A stretch of DNA of 64,000 nucleotides, taken from contig DXML01000002.1 of assembly GCA_019414205.1 (NCBI GenBank), positions 25,860 to 89,859 on the forward strand. The letters are read 5' to 3'. The stretch comes from Collinsella sp. (GTDB taxonomy: Bacteria > Actinomycetota > Coriobacteriia > Coriobacteriales > Coriobacteriaceae). A program made the translations under genes and the position numbers. A model generated the notes under the pieces. The model was not told the origin of the DNA. It made no database searches and saw only the letters and a list, made by a program, of their open reading frames with translations. This document shows, one piece after another, positions 9,000 to 18,851 of the stretch (position 1 is the stretch's first letter; every line of letters begins with the position of its first letter).

Positions 9000-9725
9000 A
9001 TGGACACCGCAACTCGCGACCGCAACATAGCAACCTGGTTGGGCGATGCGCCGCAGCCGGTACGTGACACTACGAACCAGCTGCTCGAGCGCATCGCCCT
9101 TTTGCGTGCCGAGCAGACCATCTACCCGGCACAAGACGACATCCTCAATGCCCTCGCCTACACGCCGGCCGACCAGGTCAAGGTTGTCATCTTGGGTCAA
9201 GATCCCTATCACGGACCCAACCAGGCCATGGGGTTATCGTTCTCGGTCCCCGCGACGCAAACCAAGTTGCCGCCGAGCCTGCGCAACATCTATAAGGAAC
9301 TCAAAGCCGATCTGGACTGCCCCTTTCCTGCCACGGGAGACCTAACCCCATGGGCACAACAGGGCGTCCTGCTCCTCAACACTACGCTCACCGTGCGCGA
9401 GCATGCCGCCAATTCGCACGCCAAGCTGGGCTGGAGCACGCTCACCGACTACGTCATCGAGCGCTGCTGCCAGCTGCCCCAGCCGGTAGTCTTTTTGGCA
9501 TGGGGCCGCTTTGCCCAGCAGATGGTCGAGGGCAAGCTCGCCGCGACCGGCGCGGGAAAGGCAACCGGCAAGTTCTGTCTGGCCTCTACGCACCCCTCGC
9601 TGCTTTCGGCCAACCGTGCCACGGCAGAACTCCCCGCCTTTATGGGATCGCGCCCCTTCTCGGCAGCTGATCGGCTACTCGAACAGCACGGCTCGACCCC
9701 CGTCAACTGGACTTGCCTCGGCTAA
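9000..9725 (+). CDS. ung: Uracil-DNA glycosylase (family 1)
   Basis: A 241-residue uracil-DNA glycosylase, which removes uracil from DNA at the start of base excision repair. The catalytic water-activating loop GQDPYHGPNQAMGLSFSV has Asp68; LLLNTTLTVREHAANSH is the uracil-binding segment, and STHPSLLSANR is the DNA-intercalation loop (usually HPSPLSA, here Leu for the second Pro). The ATG at 9000 follows AAAGGAG. A terminator directly follows. Confidence 0.95.
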   Translation: MDTATRDRNIATWLGDAPQPVRDTTNQLLERIALLRAEQTIYPAQDDILNALAYTPADQVKVVILGQDPYHGPNQAMGLSFSVPATQTKLPPSLRNIYKELKADLDCPFPATGDLTPWAQQGVLLLNTTLTVREHAANSHAKLGWSTLTDYVIERCCQLPQPVVFLAWGRFAQQMVEGKLAATGAGKATGKFCLASTHPSLLSANRATAELPAFMGSRPFSAADRLLEQHGSTPVNWTCLG

Positions 9726-9739
9726 AAATCGATACATCA

Positions 9740-9780
9740 AAAACGCGCCCGACGGCAATCTTGCCATCGGGCGCGTTTTG
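9740..9780. terminator. Bidirectional rho-independent terminator
   Basis: AAAACGCGCCCGA-CGGCAATCTTGCCA-TCGGGCGCGTTTT: a long GC stem with A- and T-runs on either side, between convergent ung and the SDR gene. Confidence 0.85.
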
Positions 9781-10461
9781 CTATTCGGGCCAAATAAATT
9801 GTGTGCGGCCGGCCTCGCCGCCATCGATCAGCAGGCTCTGCCCGGTCATAAACCGGTTGGTCACGCCCACAAAGTAGATCCACTCGGCGATCTCTTGGGC
9901 GGTGGCCCAGCGCTTAAGCGGCGTGAGCTCCATAATCTGGTTCCACAGGCGCTCGTCTTCCATCACGCAACGGTTGAGCGGCGTGATAACGCCGCCCGGG
10001 TCCACACTGTTGGCGATGGCCTGCGGCGCCAGGCGGTTTGCAAGGTTTTTGGTGTAGGCGATAACGCCGCCCTTGCTGGCAGCATAGACAGGAAACTCCG
10101 ATCCCGTATGTCCGCTCGCCGACCCCACATTGACCACGGATTTGATAGCCGGCGCCGGCTTGGCGGCAAGCCCCTCCCCCACAAAGGCGTAGCGCTCAGT
10201 CACGTTGATGGTGCCACGCAGGTTGGCGGCAATGTCGTCGGCCGAATCCTGCGTACCGGCAACGTTCACGATTACCTGGGGTTCAAGGTCAACTGGAAAC
10301 GAGTCCGGCTCGCGGACATCAACGATCAGATGGCGGTAGCGCTCGTGTTCGATCGCCGCCGGCAGCAGATCAAAGCCCACGACCTCGTGGCCCTCGTCCA
10401 AAAAGCGCTGCACGCACGCGGCTCCGATACCGCCCGAAGCGCCCGTGATCAAAACCCGCAT
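9781..10461 (-). CDS. Short-chain dehydrogenase/reductase
   Basis: A 226-residue classical SDR. The nucleotide-binding TGASGGIG is at residues 6-13, NVAG at 66-69, the catalytic Ser at 114 (NVGSASG) and YAASK at 126-130; PGG follows at the cofactor loop. FDLLP after strand 2 has an acidic residue at the position that favours NAD(H). The C-terminus has the FMTGQSLLIDGG motif. It lies 10 bases after the queuosine-precursor transporter gene and is probably co-transcribed with it. The substrate is unknown; it does not resemble the 7-beta-hydroxysteroid dehydrogenase known from Collinsella. Confidence 0.88.
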   Translation of the reverse strand: MRVLITGASGGIGAACVQRFLDEGHEVVGFDLLPAAIEHERYRHLIVDVREPDSFPVDLEPQVIVNVAGTQDSADDIAANLRGTINVTERYAFVGEGLAAKPAPAIKSVVNVGSASGHTGSEFPVYAASKGGVIAYTKNLANRLAPQAIANSVDPGGVITPLNRCVMEDERLWNQIMELTPLKRWATAQEIAEWIYFVGVTNRFMTGQSLLIDGGEAGRTQFIWPE

Positions 10462-10470
10462 GCTTGCTCC

Positions 10471-11193
10471 TTAGGCGGTTGCGTGACGCTCGAGGTACTC
10501 GGCACCCACATTCTCGCGCTCCCAGCCGCGCACGACCTTGTAGCCCACGGGGCTCAGGAAGACCTCGCACAGCAGCTCGGCAACAGCGCCGGTCAGCGAG
10601 CACATAAGAACCTGCACCCAGGTCCAACCAAAGAACGTGTGGCTCACCACAATGGCAAAGACCAGGTTGTCGACAAACTGGCCAACACCCGTGGACACAT
10701 AGGAGCGGAAGGCGAAGCTCGCAAAGTTATTCTTTTTAAGCATACGGCCGAGCGACTGGTTGAGCGTGGAGTTAACCACGGCAGAAACGAGCATTGCCAG
10801 CGAAGAGCCCAGCACCACGTACCAGGTGCCGCCAATGGTGGCGTTAAGGGCGCTGTTGACCTCGATCATGCCCGTGTCGTAGTAGGCGCCCCACATGCCG
10901 GGCGTGAGCGAGCATGCCCAAAAGCACAGGCTCACGGCCAGGTTGACCAGCAGCGCGAGGATAGAGATTTTGATGGATGCCTTGGCGCCAAAGCGCTTGC
11001 AGATCATGTCCTGGCACAAAAACGAAACCCAGCTCACCACAAAGCCGCAATCGAGTGCCAGATACGGCAGGCTGATGAGCTCTTTGTTGGCCAGTAGGTT
11101 CATCATGATGACGCTCACGAAAAACAGCGAAACCGTTGCCGCGGGAATGCTCCGCAACAGGACCTTGTAGTCCTCCATGACCTTCTTGATCAT
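10471..11193 (-). CDS. VUT/YhhQ family queuosine precursor transporter
   Basis: A 240-residue membrane protein with six hydrophobic segments and the hallmark DNLVFAIVVS motif near residue 178, plus FVVSWVSFLCQDMICKRFGAKAS in the second helix region. The family (COG1738) imports 7-deazaguanine precursors such as preQ0/preQ1 for tRNA queuosine. The ATG at 11193 follows AAAGGAG, which lies in the A-rich tail of a possible preQ1-type leader (11199-11250). The SDR gene begins 10 bases after it. Confidence 0.85.
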   Translation of the reverse strand: MIKKVMEDYKVLLRSIPAATVSLFFVSVIMMNLLANKELISLPYLALDCGFVVSWVSFLCQDMICKRFGAKASIKISILALLVNLAVSLCFWACSLTPGMWGAYYDTGMIEVNSALNATIGGTWYVVLGSSLAMLVSAVVNSTLNQSLGRMLKKNNFASFAFRSYVSTGVGQFVDNLVFAIVVSHTFFGWTWVQVLMCSLTGAVAELLCEVFLSPVGYKVVRGWERENVGAEYLERHATA

Positions 11194-11198
11194 TATGT

Positions 11199-11250
11199 AC
11201 TCCTTTGGTTTTAGGTTTAACGAGCAGGATATCGGACCCGAACTGCTCGG
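11199..11250 (-). promoter_or_regulatory. Candidate preQ1-like riboswitch leader
   Basis: Read on the minus strand, GAGCAG and CTGCTC form a 6-bp stem around the loop TTCGGGTCCGATATC. An A-rich tail GTTAAACCTAAAACCAAAGG follows and runs into the Shine-Dalgarno sequence. A small stem, a loop able to pair with the tail (GGT with ACC) and overlap with the ribosome binding site is the architecture of class I preQ1 riboswitches, and the downstream gene is the right kind. The loop does not closely match the consensus as I remember it, so this is a candidate only. Confidence 0.35.
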
Positions 11251-11313
11251 ACGCCCCGGTCTTGAGACGACGGTGGGTATGATAGCCGCTCATACGGCAT
11301 CAGGCAAGTAAAC

Positions 11314-11343
11314 GGCGCGGCAGCCCCGCAGGGCCACCGCGCC
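11314..11343 (-). terminator. Stem-loop terminator of prfC
   Basis: GGCGCGG and CCGCGCC pair with a further GCCC/GGGC inner stem. It lies 6 bases past the prfC stop and is followed on the minus strand by GTTTACTT. Confidence 0.65.
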
Positions 11344-11349
11344 GATGCG

Positions 11350-12963
<1,614 letters not shown>

Positions 12964-13048
12964 GCGGATCCTTTCTTGCATTGAGTGCATTACGTCGATG
13001 TAACCGCACTATTGTAGCCGCGAAATCCCGCTCTAGGGCGCCTATCAG

Positions 13049-13098
13049 GACAAATTCATCAGTTGGGGCCTGGGTAGCCGGCCCAATCCGAATTTGTC
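13049..13098. repeat. Two-tier inverted repeat between prfC and gntR
   Basis: GACAAATTC (13049-13057) pairs with GAATTTGTC (13090-13098), with an inner TTGGGGCC/GGCCCAA pair, giving a long interrupted hairpin in the shared promoter region. No T-run follows, so it is more likely a regulatory or mobile palindrome than a terminator. Confidence 0.5.
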
Positions 13099-13109
13099 TC
13101 TTGCGTAAC

Positions 13110-13160
13110 TGTACATAGTGTATATATACTGTGCTTACCGGTTATATACACGTGTAGCCC
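13110..13160 (+). promoter_or_regulatory. Probable operator/promoter of the GntR-ABC operon
   Basis: AGTGTATATATACT (13117-13130) is nearly palindromic, and TTATATACACGTGTA follows at 13142-13156. TATATAC-containing repeats directly upstream of a YtrA-type regulator are the expected autoregulatory site; the AT-rich stretch also supplies -10-like sequences. Confidence 0.45.
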
Positions 13161-13178
13161 AACAGCTAAGGAGCCGCT

Positions 13179-13559
13179 GTGGACATCATCCTATCCAATT
13201 CGAGCGACAAGCCCATCTACGAGCAAATAGCCTCGCAAGTCAAAGCTCAGATCCTTTCGGGCGCGCTCGCTGCGGGAGCCAAACTCCCCAGCATCCGTGC
13301 ACTCGCGAGCGATCTTGGCGTGAGTGTCATCACCACCAAGCGCGCCTACGCCGACCTGGAGCAACTCGGCTTTATCTGCACCGTGCAGGGCAAGGGCTGT
13401 TTTGTCGCCGAGGGCAACCAAGAACTCTTGCGCGAAAACCAGCTCTGCCATATCGAAGAGCTGCTTGCGAAAGCGACGAGCCAAGCCGAAGCCTTGGGCG
13501 TCACGCGCGACAAGCTGCACGAGATGCTCGACCTCGTAGCCCCCGAAACCATGCAGTAG
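13179..13559 (+). CDS. GntR family regulator, YtrA subfamily
   Basis: A 126-residue regulator: an N-terminal winged helix (IYEQIASQVKAQILSGALAAGAKLPSIRALASDLGVS, residues 8-45) and only a short C-terminal helix pair for dimerisation, without the large effector domain of other GntR proteins. That is the YtrA layout, which normally represses its own ABC transporter operon. The GTG at 13179 follows AAGGAG. The ABC ATPase begins 23 bases after the stop and the permease overlaps that in turn. The operator is probably the TATATAC palindrome upstream. Confidence 0.9.
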   Translation: MDIILSNSSDKPIYEQIASQVKAQILSGALAAGAKLPSIRALASDLGVSVITTKRAYADLEQLGFICTVQGKGCFVAEGNQELLRENQLCHIEELLAKATSQAEALGVTRDKLHEMLDLVAPETMQ

Positions 13560-13582
13560 CCATCTGCAAGAAAGGCTATACC

Positions 13583-14464
13583 ATGCAAAAGTTGCTAGAA
13601 CTTAAAGGTGTATCGCGCCGCGTGAGCGACCGCTTTTCACTGCGCGACGTCACGCTTGCCGTGGAGCCCGGCCAGATCGTTGGCTTTGTGGGCGCAAATG
13701 GCGCCGGCAAGACGACGACCATTCGCGCCGCGCTTGGGCTTATAAAGCCCGATGCCGGCGAGGTGCATCTGCTTGGACAGCGCTGCGACGCCAACGCGCC
13801 CGACGAGACGCAGCGCCACCTGCGCTCCCGCATCGGGCTTGTCCTGGACACGTGTCCCTTCCCCTCCACGCTCAAGGTGGGCCAGGTCGAGAAGCTCGTA
13901 GGCCCGGCATACCCCACGTGGAGCTGCGAAACGTTCGCCGGATTCATCGACCGATTTGGCCTCGATCCCAAGACGAAGGTCAAGGACCTCTCCCGCGGCA
14001 TGGGCATGAAGCTGCAGTTCGCCTGTGCGCTCAGCCACAATGCCAAGCTGCTCGTTTTGGACGAAGCCACCGCGGGCCTCGATCCCATGGCGCGCGAGGA
14101 ACTGCTCGACGAGTTGCTTGCCTTTGTCGCCGACGGCCAGCACAGCGTGCTGCTCTCGAGCCACATTACATCCGACCTCGATCGCACTGCCGACCGCGTC
14201 ATCTGCATCGATAACGGCTCGATTGTGTTTGACCTGCCGCGCGAGGACATTACCGACCGAGCCGGCATCGCCCACTGCACCCAAGCACAGGCCGCAGAGC
14301 TTATGGCTTGCGTCGAAGGCGCCCGTGCCGCCCACCACGCCTATAGCGTGGACGTGCTCGTACCCAACCGTCGCGAGGCGCTCGAGGCCTTCCCCGAGAT
14401 TCCCTGCGACCGGGCAACCATTGATGACTATCTTCGCCTCATACTGAAAGGGGCTTCGAAATGA
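13583..14464 (+). CDS. ABC transporter ATP-binding protein
   Basis: A 293-residue ATPase: Walker A GANGAGKTT, signature LSRGMGMKLQF, Walker B LLVLDEATAGLDP and the switch His in SSHITSD. The C-terminal 80 residues are an extension as in BcrA/YtrB-type exporters. The ATG at 13583 follows AAGAAAGG. The stop overlaps the permease start by four bases (ATGA), so translation is coupled. With a YtrA-type regulator upstream, the system probably exports or responds to a membrane-active compound such as an antimicrobial peptide. Confidence 0.92.
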   Translation: MQKLLELKGVSRRVSDRFSLRDVTLAVEPGQIVGFVGANGAGKTTTIRAALGLIKPDAGEVHLLGQRCDANAPDETQRHLRSRIGLVLDTCPFPSTLKVGQVEKLVGPAYPTWSCETFAGFIDRFGLDPKTKVKDLSRGMGMKLQFACALSHNAKLLVLDEATAGLDPMAREELLDELLAFVADGQHSVLLSSHITSDLDRTADRVICIDNGSIVFDLPREDITDRAGIAHCTQAQAAELMACVEGARAAHHAYSVDVLVPNRREALEAFPEIPCDRATIDDYLRLILKGASK

Positions 14465-15159
14465 AACGCGCCTTTATGTCTGAGCTCGCCATCGTCCGCA
14501 CGCTTGTCCCGAGCATCGCGGGCGTCGGCCTGTTCATCTTCGTCGTACTGACCCTCGCCAACGCATCGGATGGCGATGCCAGTATGAGCGCCGGCGCCTG
14601 CGCGGTCAGTGCCATGTCGCCCATCATGGTCATGAACTCGCTGGCCGGCTACGACAATCAAAACGGATGGGAGCGCTATCGGGCAACGCTGCCCCTCTCG
14701 CGCAAAGACATCATCTGCGCACGTTACCTCTGCATTGTTGCCTTCTCGGCCATCATGGCGTGCGCGACCGTGCTTTTGAGCACCATCACTCTTCCGTTCT
14801 TCGATCACACGGGCATGCCCTCGACGGGACAGATCGTCTTTGAGACCACAATAGCCTCCGCCGCATCGATGCTCATCTCCCTCATGATGGTGTTTCTGGC
14901 ACAGCCGCTGTTCTTTCGATTTGGACACATGGAGGCGCTGCGCCTTTCCGTCGGCCTGTTTGCCCTGCTCGGATGCCTTGCCATGGCCACGCTGAGCTCC
15001 TCCAACCCCATCAGCAACTGGCTCATGTCGATTGCTGGGGCGAATCCCGATCCCGCCGTCCTCGGCTGCCTGTGCGCAGGAATTGCCGTACTGGCCCTCA
15101 CGCTATGTGCAATCAGCTGCACCGTCAGCACCAAGGTCTATCGGGCACGCGACCTGTAG
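14461..15159 (+). CDS. ABC-2 type permease of the YtrA-regulated transporter
   Basis: A 232-residue protein with six hydrophobic segments. The first loop contains MSAGACAVSAMSPIMVMNSLAGYDNQNGWERYRATLPLSRK, a pattern seen in ABC-2 permeases of bacteriocin/lantibiotic-type systems (the NGWERYRATLP motif sits in the cytoplasmic loop). Its start codon overlaps the ATPase stop. It should form the membrane channel with the ATPase encoded just upstream. Confidence 0.85.
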   Translation: MKRAFMSELAIVRTLVPSIAGVGLFIFVVLTLANASDGDASMSAGACAVSAMSPIMVMNSLAGYDNQNGWERYRATLPLSRKDIICARYLCIVAFSAIMACATVLLSTITLPFFDHTGMPSTGQIVFETTIASAASMLISLMMVFLAQPLFFRFGHMEALRLSVGLFALLGCLAMATLSSSNPISNWLMSIAGANPDPAVLGCLCAGIAVLALTLCAISCTVSTKVYRARDL

Positions 15160-15322
15160 GCAAGCAAATCTCGACCCACGCGGGCCGCAATCGGTCGCCC
15201 GCAAATCCGTGACAAATGGCATATCCCCCCGCCCGTGTGTGACGTTCTATAATAAAAACGTCACGGGCCTCAGCCCAATTTCGATCATCCAAGGGGATGT
15301 CTTTTTGGTCATTGTTCTTTAG

Positions 15323-15388
15323 GGAACGGTCAATCGCATAGAACCATGAAAACGGCCGTCCAACGGCCGTGGTTTGTTGCGCCGTTCC
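15323..15388 (+). ncRNA. Structured leader, candidate cis-regulatory RNA
   Basis: An extended stem with internal loops: GGAACGG/CCGTTCC at the base, directly continued on the 3' side by CGCA/TGCG, then AACCA/TGGTT, capped by ACGGCCGT-CCA-ACGGCCGT. Four consecutive helices separated by asymmetric internal loops lie 42 bases before the methyltransferase start codon. No T-run follows. I cannot match it to a named RNA family. Confidence 0.45.
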
Positions 15389-15430
15389 GCCTCCGTCATC
15401 TGCCACATATGCACCTGATAGGAAAGAACA

Positions 15431-16168
15431 ATGAACTCTGCAAAATCTCAATCCTTCCCAAAAGCAACCAGCTTCGACGCGGCACTCGTGCACTCTAAGA
15501 TTATGGGCCCCAATCCCCTCAAGCTCTGCGAAGAGCTGCTTCGCGATGTGCATATCCCCTGCGGCGTCCGCGTCTGCGACCTTGGATCGGGCACCGGCAT
15601 TACCAGCGCCCTGCTTGCCCGCGAATACGGATTTGACACTTATGCTGTCGACCTGTGGAGCGATCCTGTCGAGAACCGCGCGTTCTTCGATTCACTCGGC
15701 ATTCCCCGCAACACGATTCACCCTGTTAAGGCGGACGCCTCACAGGGGCTCCCGTTTGAGCACGACTTTTTTGATGCAGTCGTGAGCATCGACTCGTACA
15801 ACTACTACGGCCGTGACCCGCACTATCTGGACGAGCGCCTACTCCCCTACGTAAAGCAAGGCGGGATGCTCTACTTAAGCATCCCCGGCATGGTTCGCGA
15901 CTGCCACGACAACCTGCCCGCCTGCCTGCTCAAATCCTGGGCACCCGAGCAGCTCGACTATATGCACGACATAGCCTGGTGGCGCGCCATGATCGAGCCG
16001 ACCCCCGGCGTCGAGATTGTCTCGATGCAGCCTATGCTCTGCACGGACGAAGCGTGGGAAGACTGGCTCGCCTGCGACAACGAGTACGCTGCAGGCGACC
16101 GCGCTGCCGTTGAAGCCGGCGCGCTCGAATACCTCAACACCATCGCCATCGTGCTGAGAAAGTTCTAA
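15431..16168 (+). CDS. Class I SAM-dependent methyltransferase
   Basis: A 245-residue methyltransferase: motif I VCDLGSGTGITSALLAREYG (near residue 54), acidic ribose-binding residue in YAVDLW, motif II ADASQGLPF and FFDAVVSIDSYNYYGRD as motif IV. The N-terminal MGPNPLKLCEEL segment and C-terminal ACDNEYAAGDRAAVEAG are conserved in a small group of uncharacterised methyltransferases as I recall it. The ATG at 15431 follows GATAGGAAAG. It is a single gene between a structured leader and a terminator. Substrate unknown, probably a small molecule. Confidence 0.85.
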   Translation: MNSAKSQSFPKATSFDAALVHSKIMGPNPLKLCEELLRDVHIPCGVRVCDLGSGTGITSALLAREYGFDTYAVDLWSDPVENRAFFDSLGIPRNTIHPVKADASQGLPFEHDFFDAVVSIDSYNYYGRDPHYLDERLLPYVKQGGMLYLSIPGMVRDCHDNLPACLLKSWAPEQLDYMHDIAWWRAMIEPTPGVEIVSMQPMLCTDEAWEDWLACDNEYAAGDRAAVEAGALEYLNTIAIVLRKF

Positions 16169-16173
16169 ACAAT

Positions 16174-16215
16174 AGCCGCGCGAGCCGTAAACAAACGGCC
16201 TCGCGCGGCTTCTTT
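16174..16215 (+). terminator. Rho-independent terminator
   Basis: AGCCGCGCGAG and CTCGCGCGGCT form an 11-bp stem (loop with an inner CCGT/ACGG), followed by TCTTT. It lies just after the methyltransferase stop. Confidence 0.85.
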
Positions 16216-16250
16216 AAAACAAGTTCTGAACAACCGTAAAGCGCAATACG

Positions 16251-17549
16251 CTACTTGCGCAGCGGCTTGGGCAGCGGAATGCCGGCGGCGATGACGGCCG
16301 CGATGATCATGCAAACGATACCCTTGAGTGGGAAGCACATGAGCAGCAGGCCCACAACCATAACAGGCTGGCGCATAACGGCGCCCATCGTCGATGCCGT
16401 GCAGACGGCGACGCAAAAGACCGGATCTGCGCCGGTGAGGATAGCAAGGCCGTAGCCCAGGCTTACGCCCGAGAAGATAACCGGGAAGAAGTGGCCGCCA
16501 CGCCAGCCCATGTTGATGAGGGCGGGTGTCAGCATGGCCTTAACAAGACCGGTCGCGATGAGCACACCGGCGGGGATGGTGAGGTAGGTCTCCATAAGTA
16601 CGTCGGCCTGGGTCTCACCGGCAAACATGGTATAAGGCAGAACTGTGCCGCAGATGGCGAGCGCCAGGCCAGCCAGCATGGCCTTGACGACGGGGCGCTC
16701 CCCTATTGCATGGGACAGCGCCTCACTTGCATGCTCGGAGACAAAGTACAGCCAACCGCATACGGTGCCGACCAACGCCAGCGGAATGAGCCAGACAAGT
16801 TCCAGGTTGCCCACCTCGGCAGCCTCGAACCTCGGCATGCCGATGCCGCCACCCATAAGCTGGCCGAGCAGCAGATAGGTGCCCAGGCCGCCGGCAATCG
16901 CGATGCCGTAGACCACGGTCTTTTGCGCCTTGGGCAGCTTGATGGTGATCTCGTCGGACGCGGAGTCCTCGCCAGCGCCCCGACCATCGGCGCTACCGGC
17001 GAGCGGCGCCACAAAGCCAAAGATGGGAGCGGTGAAGAGCGCCGTTAGGGCAGCTTGGGTACCCAGCAGCGTGAGCTGCCTAAACTCGGCGCCAAAGCGA
17101 CGCATGCGGTCGCCGACCCAGCTGCACAGACCCGCGATAACGCCGGTCAGGCCGGCCTCCGGTCCAATGCTTCCGCCAAACAGCAGCGGCAGCAACGCCG
17201 CGAGCGAAAGCTTGCCCAGGTTGTCATACGGGTAGCGCCCGTCTTGCTTAACCTTAGCCATCACCTGGTTGAGGTCATCGGTCTTGGTGCCCGTAAGCTT
17301 TTCGTACAGACCGATCAGCAGGCCGCCCAGCAGGCAGACAAAAAACGGGTACGGCAAAAAGCCAAACGGGCCACTGGCAAGCTCGGGCGAAGCGACGCCC
17401 AGCGCGTGCGGAATCTCGGTCCATAGATAGTCGATGCCGTGCTCCATCGCGAAAAAGAACAGCCAGACCGCGGCACCTGCGAACGCACCGGTCACGGCAA
17501 CGCTCACTAAAAACAGCGCGCGGTTTGTGGGTTTGGCAAGGTTATCCAT
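16251..17549 (-). CDS. ClC family chloride channel/transporter
   Basis: A 432-residue ClC protein with about ten hydrophobic segments. GGSIGPEAGLTG (residues 125-136) is the conserved Cl-binding loop (GxxGPEG type) and GWRGGHFFPVIFSG the later G(K/R)xGxFxP-like signature. In the family these proteins move Cl- or exchange it for H+; the position after GP is Glu here (GPE), as usual. A charged cytoplasmic loop follows near residue 200. The ATG at 17549 follows GGAGGA. It forms a single gene downstream of the LOG gene on the same strand, 126 bases away. Confidence 0.9.
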   Translation of the reverse strand: MDNLAKPTNRALFLVSVAVTGAFAGAAVWLFFFAMEHGIDYLWTEIPHALGVASPELASGPFGFLPYPFFVCLLGGLLIGLYEKLTGTKTDDLNQVMAKVKQDGRYPYDNLGKLSLAALLPLLFGGSIGPEAGLTGVIAGLCSWVGDRMRRFGAEFRQLTLLGTQAALTALFTAPIFGFVAPLAGSADGRGAGEDSASDEITIKLPKAQKTVVYGIAIAGGLGTYLLLGQLMGGGIGMPRFEAAEVGNLELVWLIPLALVGTVCGWLYFVSEHASEALSHAIGERPVVKAMLAGLALAICGTVLPYTMFAGETQADVLMETYLTIPAGVLIATGLVKAMLTPALINMGWRGGHFFPVIFSGVSLGYGLAILTGADPVFCVAVCTASTMGAVMRQPVMVVGLLLMCFPLKGIVCMIIAAVIAAGIPLPKPLRK

Positions 17550-17675
17550 CGGGTCCTCCCGCGGTCAAAGTCGACATAGTTACGTTTTATTGTAGGGCGG
17601 GCACGGCGCGGGCGGGCTAACCATCTGCGCCGCGAACGACACCGTTGGGCGCCGCACGCGCGGCAGGCCCGAGGC

Positions 17676-18209
17676 CTAGTTGTCGATAATCGATGCGATT
17701 TGGTGCAGGTTATCGGCAAAGTAAATCCCCTGCTGGCGCTGCGGGCTCGATAGGCCCTTATCGATCATATGCTCGAGCAACGCCTTGAGGTCGTTGTAGT
17801 AGCCCCCGAGGTTGTACAGGATGCACGGCGCACTCAGATGCCCCAGCGACACGGCCGACATGACCTCGGCAATCTCCTCGAGCGTACCCGTCCCACCGGG
17901 AAAGGCGATGAACGCGTCACCGAGCTCAATCATCTTGGCCTTGCGCTCGGCCATGTCGCTCGTCACGATGAGGTCGTCGATGCCATCGTGCTGAAACTCG
18001 GCCTCGATAAAAAAGCTCGGCTCCACGCCAGTCACGTGTCCACTGGCATCGAGTACGCTATCGGCGAGCGCACCCATCAGGCCCGATTTGGACCCGCCGT
18101 ATACCAGCGCGTGCCCGTTGGAGCCAATCCAGTTGCCCAGCTCTTGCACCGCAGGCAAAAATGCTGGGTCGTTACCAACGCTGGCGCCCAGGTATACCGT
18201 GATATTCAT
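17676..18209 (-). CDS. LOG family protein (TIGR00730-type nucleotide hydrolase)
   Basis: A 177-residue LOG/YvdD-type protein. The family motif PGGTGTLEEIAEVMS (canonical PGGxGTxxE) and the nucleotide-binding YGGSKSGLMG loop are intact, with the MAERKAKM segment between them. Members cleave the N-glycosidic bond of nucleoside 5'-monophosphates; plant LOG proteins activate cytokinins, while bacterial roles are mostly unclear. The ATG at 18209 follows GAGGGGGA. The K+ channel gene lies 36 bases upstream on the same strand. Confidence 0.88.
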   Translation of the reverse strand: MNITVYLGASVGNDPAFLPAVQELGNWIGSNGHALVYGGSKSGLMGALADSVLDASGHVTGVEPSFFIEAEFQHDGIDDLIVTSDMAERKAKMIELGDAFIAFPGGTGTLEEIAEVMSAVSLGHLSAPCILYNLGGYYNDLKALLEHMIDKGLSSPQRQQGIYFADNLHQIASIIDN

Positions 18210-18245
18210 ATTTAGTCCCCCTCATCGTGACGCGCGGCGCCCGTT

Positions 18246-18671
18246 CTAGCGTTGGCGTCGGCGATATTCGCGCACACGGCGCGATAGGTCGGCAAGCTCG
18301 TCACGATCGAGCTCTTCCAAATGCTCAAGATCGTCCATAAAGCGCGCCATGGTGTCCTTTTGGCGCATCTTGATGAGCGTATTGCAGTAGTTCACCGCCA
18401 CGCCCGTGAGCATGGCGATGTAGAAGATGCTGATGACGCTCAAAACGACAGTGATAGCGCGGGCAACCGGCGTCTCGGCCGGGATATCGCCAAAGCCGAT
18501 GGTCGATACGGTCTCAAAGCTAAACCAGAGGCCGTCGCCAAACGTAAGGGTCGTGGGCTCGGACAGCCAGACGGCCGTCGAGCACAGCAGATAGAAGACG
18601 AGAAACAGGCCCGTGATGCGTGCAAAGCCAGCCTGGCGCAACACGTCGGCAAGCGTCCTCAACTTGTTCAT
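18246..18671 (-). CDS. Two-helix potassium channel (Ion_trans_2)
   Basis: A 141-residue channel subunit: TM1 near residues 16-38 (ARITGLFLVFYLLCSTAVWL), a pore helix and selectivity filter STIGFGDIP (canonical TxGYGD with Phe), TM2 near 72-95 and a charged C-terminal helix (LEHLEELDRDELADLSRRV) that may form a coiled coil. It should tetramerise. The frame continues upstream to 18749, into the type B palindrome, but the ATG at 18671 with AAAAGGGG is the natural start. Confidence 0.85.
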   Translation of the reverse strand: MNKLRTLADVLRQAGFARITGLFLVFYLLCSTAVWLSEPTTLTFGDGLWFSFETVSTIGFGDIPAETPVARAITVVLSVISIFYIAMLTGVAVNYCNTLIKMRQKDTMARFMDDLEHLEELDRDELADLSRRVREYRRRQR

Positions 18672-18741
18672 CGCGACCCCTTTTCCCAGACGCCCAATCA
18701 CATTCGCTCGGTATTGTCCCACGCCTCCCCCGCAAACGGAA

Positions 18742-18798
18742 CTAGTCATTGGGGACGTTCTTAAACGACTAGTCAGTTAAGAACGTCCCCAATGACTA
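18742..18798. repeat. Type B intergenic palindrome, copy 2 (head-to-head pair)
   Basis: CTAGTCATTGGGGACGTTCTTAA and TTAAGAACGTCCCCAATGACTA face each other across about 12 bases, giving a 22-bp near-perfect inverted repeat. The unit is the same as at 5428 and 25634. It separates the divergent K+ channel and hybrid kinase genes. Confidence 0.85.
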
Positions 18799-18851
18799 CC
18801 TAACCGTTTAGCGGTGCGGCGGCTGAATGGGCAGGCTGAGCTGGTATCCTT

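Noticed and set aside
9781..10461. Hydroxysteroid dehydrogenase for bile acids
   Set aside because: It is a generic SDR that does not resemble the 7-beta enzyme of Collinsella as I remember it, and its operon partner is a queuosine precursor transporter.
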